The notes under the pieces: model-generated
Databases searched by the model: none
The model's input: the letters and a program-made list of their open reading frames with translations, nothing else
What the model was told of the DNA's origin: nothing
Origin: Bacteroidales bacterium
GTDB taxonomy: Bacteria; Bacteroidota; Bacteroidia; Bacteroidales; UBA932
NCBI GenBank assembly: GCA_024681565.1
Contig: JAILAO010000130.1
Location: forward strand, 1 to 7,094
Direction of reading: 5' to 3'
Length of the DNA stretch: 7,094 nucleotides
Part shown: positions 6,715 through 7,094 of the stretch, one piece after another
How the letters are laid out: every line of letters begins with the position of its first letter
Position numbering within the stretch: position 1 is the first letter of the stretch
Program-made: the position numbers and the translations under genes

Positions 6715-6720
6715 TCTCCT
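6715..6720 (-). promoter_or_regulatory. Ribosome-binding site of the second exbD
   Basis: On the minus strand AGGAGA ends 7 bases before the ATG at 6707, a textbook Shine-Dalgarno position. The other starts in this window (asnS, udk, tonB-like, AraC-type regulator) have none, as is usual in Bacteroidetes, so this one stands out. It lies in the 14-base gap after the upstream exbD stop and may ensure strong translation of the second subunit. Confidence 0.6.
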
Positions 6721-6721
6721 A

Positions 6722-7094
6722 TTATCTTCTTTTACCGACGTCCTTAGGCTCTGCCTCGGAAATGTTCTGCGGGATACATTCACGGACGACCTTCTGCTCA
6801 TCTTCGGTGAGTGCCGAATAGACACGGCCGTACTCGCGCATGGCAAACTCGTCACGAAGTTCGTTGACGGCTTTGACCAGTTCGTTCTGCACGGCGATGT
6901 AGGCCTGGTAACTCGTACCACGGTCATTCTGCAGGGAGATGACGCCCTTGGAAACGGCATAAGTGCCTTTGCTGTATCCTTCGATCTCCTTCATTTCCTT
7001 TTCGGGAAGGTTCGGATCGTTGGCAGGGTTGCTTAAGAACTCTTTGATCTTGTCTTTGAGCTGGGAGACATCTATGGCATCGGAACCGGCAAGA
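6722..7094 (-). CDS. exbD: ExbD-family biopolymer transport protein (first copy), C-terminal part
   Basis: The gene starts beyond the right edge. About 123 codons are visible in one open frame from the edge to a TGA or TAA-type stop at 6722-6724. The sequence matches the long periplasmic part of Bacteroidetes ExbD proteins: a DVSQLKDKIKEFLSNP helix, an LPEKE segment, then GTYAVSKGVISLQNDRGTSY and the strand/helix QAYIAVQNELVKAVNELRD, with a tail ending KDVGKRR. The N-terminal membrane helix and its Asp are outside the window. An internal ATG at 6994 could be mistaken for the start, but the frame stays open and family-like upstream of it. It lies 14 bases ahead of the second exbD and surely forms one transcription unit with it. 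The two ExbD proteins probably work in the same or paired ExbB complexes. The call rests on family resemblance of the visible half only. Confidence 0.85.
   Translation of the reverse strand, partial: LAGSDAIDVSQLKDKIKEFLSNPANDPNLPEKEMKEIEGYSKGTYAVSKGVISLQNDRGTSYQAYIAVQNELVKAVNELRDEFAMREYGRVYSALTEDEQKVVRECIPQNISEAEPKDVGKRR

Overview
The window looks like chromosomal DNA from a fairly GC-rich member of the Bacteroidales, probably an uncultured gut or rumen relative of Rikenellaceae. This placement is inferred. The support is a membrane-bound sensor/AraC regulator with two-component-type propeller repeats, next to a pectinesterase; the long-tailed Bacteroidetes form of ExbD; a TonB/TolA-like protein with the Bacteroidetes C-terminal arrangement; and a TAnnTTTG promoter element. 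Most starts have no Shine-Dalgarno sequence. No phage, transposon, CRISPR or tRNA signal was seen.

Layout. (1) Positions 2-322, plus strand: the last 106 codons of a pectin methylesterase. (2) Positions 332-3184, minus strand: a 950-residue one-component membrane regulator (signal peptide, beta-propeller sensor, Y_Y_Y domain, one membrane segment, AraC DNA-binding domain). It converges on the pectinesterase with 9 bases between the stops and probably controls a pectin or related glycan utilisation locus. (3) Positions 3185-3412: an AT-rich gap. It holds the minus-strand promoter of the regulator and, on the plus strand, a promoter-like element followed about 70 bases later by a strand-specific intrinsic terminator. 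Together these outline a possible small RNA of about 94 nt. (4) Positions 3413-7094, minus strand: a housekeeping and envelope-energy cluster. In transcription order it runs exbD (partial), exbD, terminator hairpin, asnS, udk, tonB/tolA-like.

How the genes work together. The two ExbD proteins and the TonB-like protein are parts of a proton-motive-force-driven envelope machine, which powers SusC-type glycan importers in Bacteroidetes. Here asparaginyl-tRNA synthetase and uridine kinase lie between them. asnS, udk and the tonB-like gene are packed with 1-base and 4-base gaps and are almost certainly co-transcribed. An intrinsic terminator splits exbD from asnS.

Nothing in the protein-coding part is a clearly new system. 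The most interesting item is the possible small RNA at about 3299-3392.
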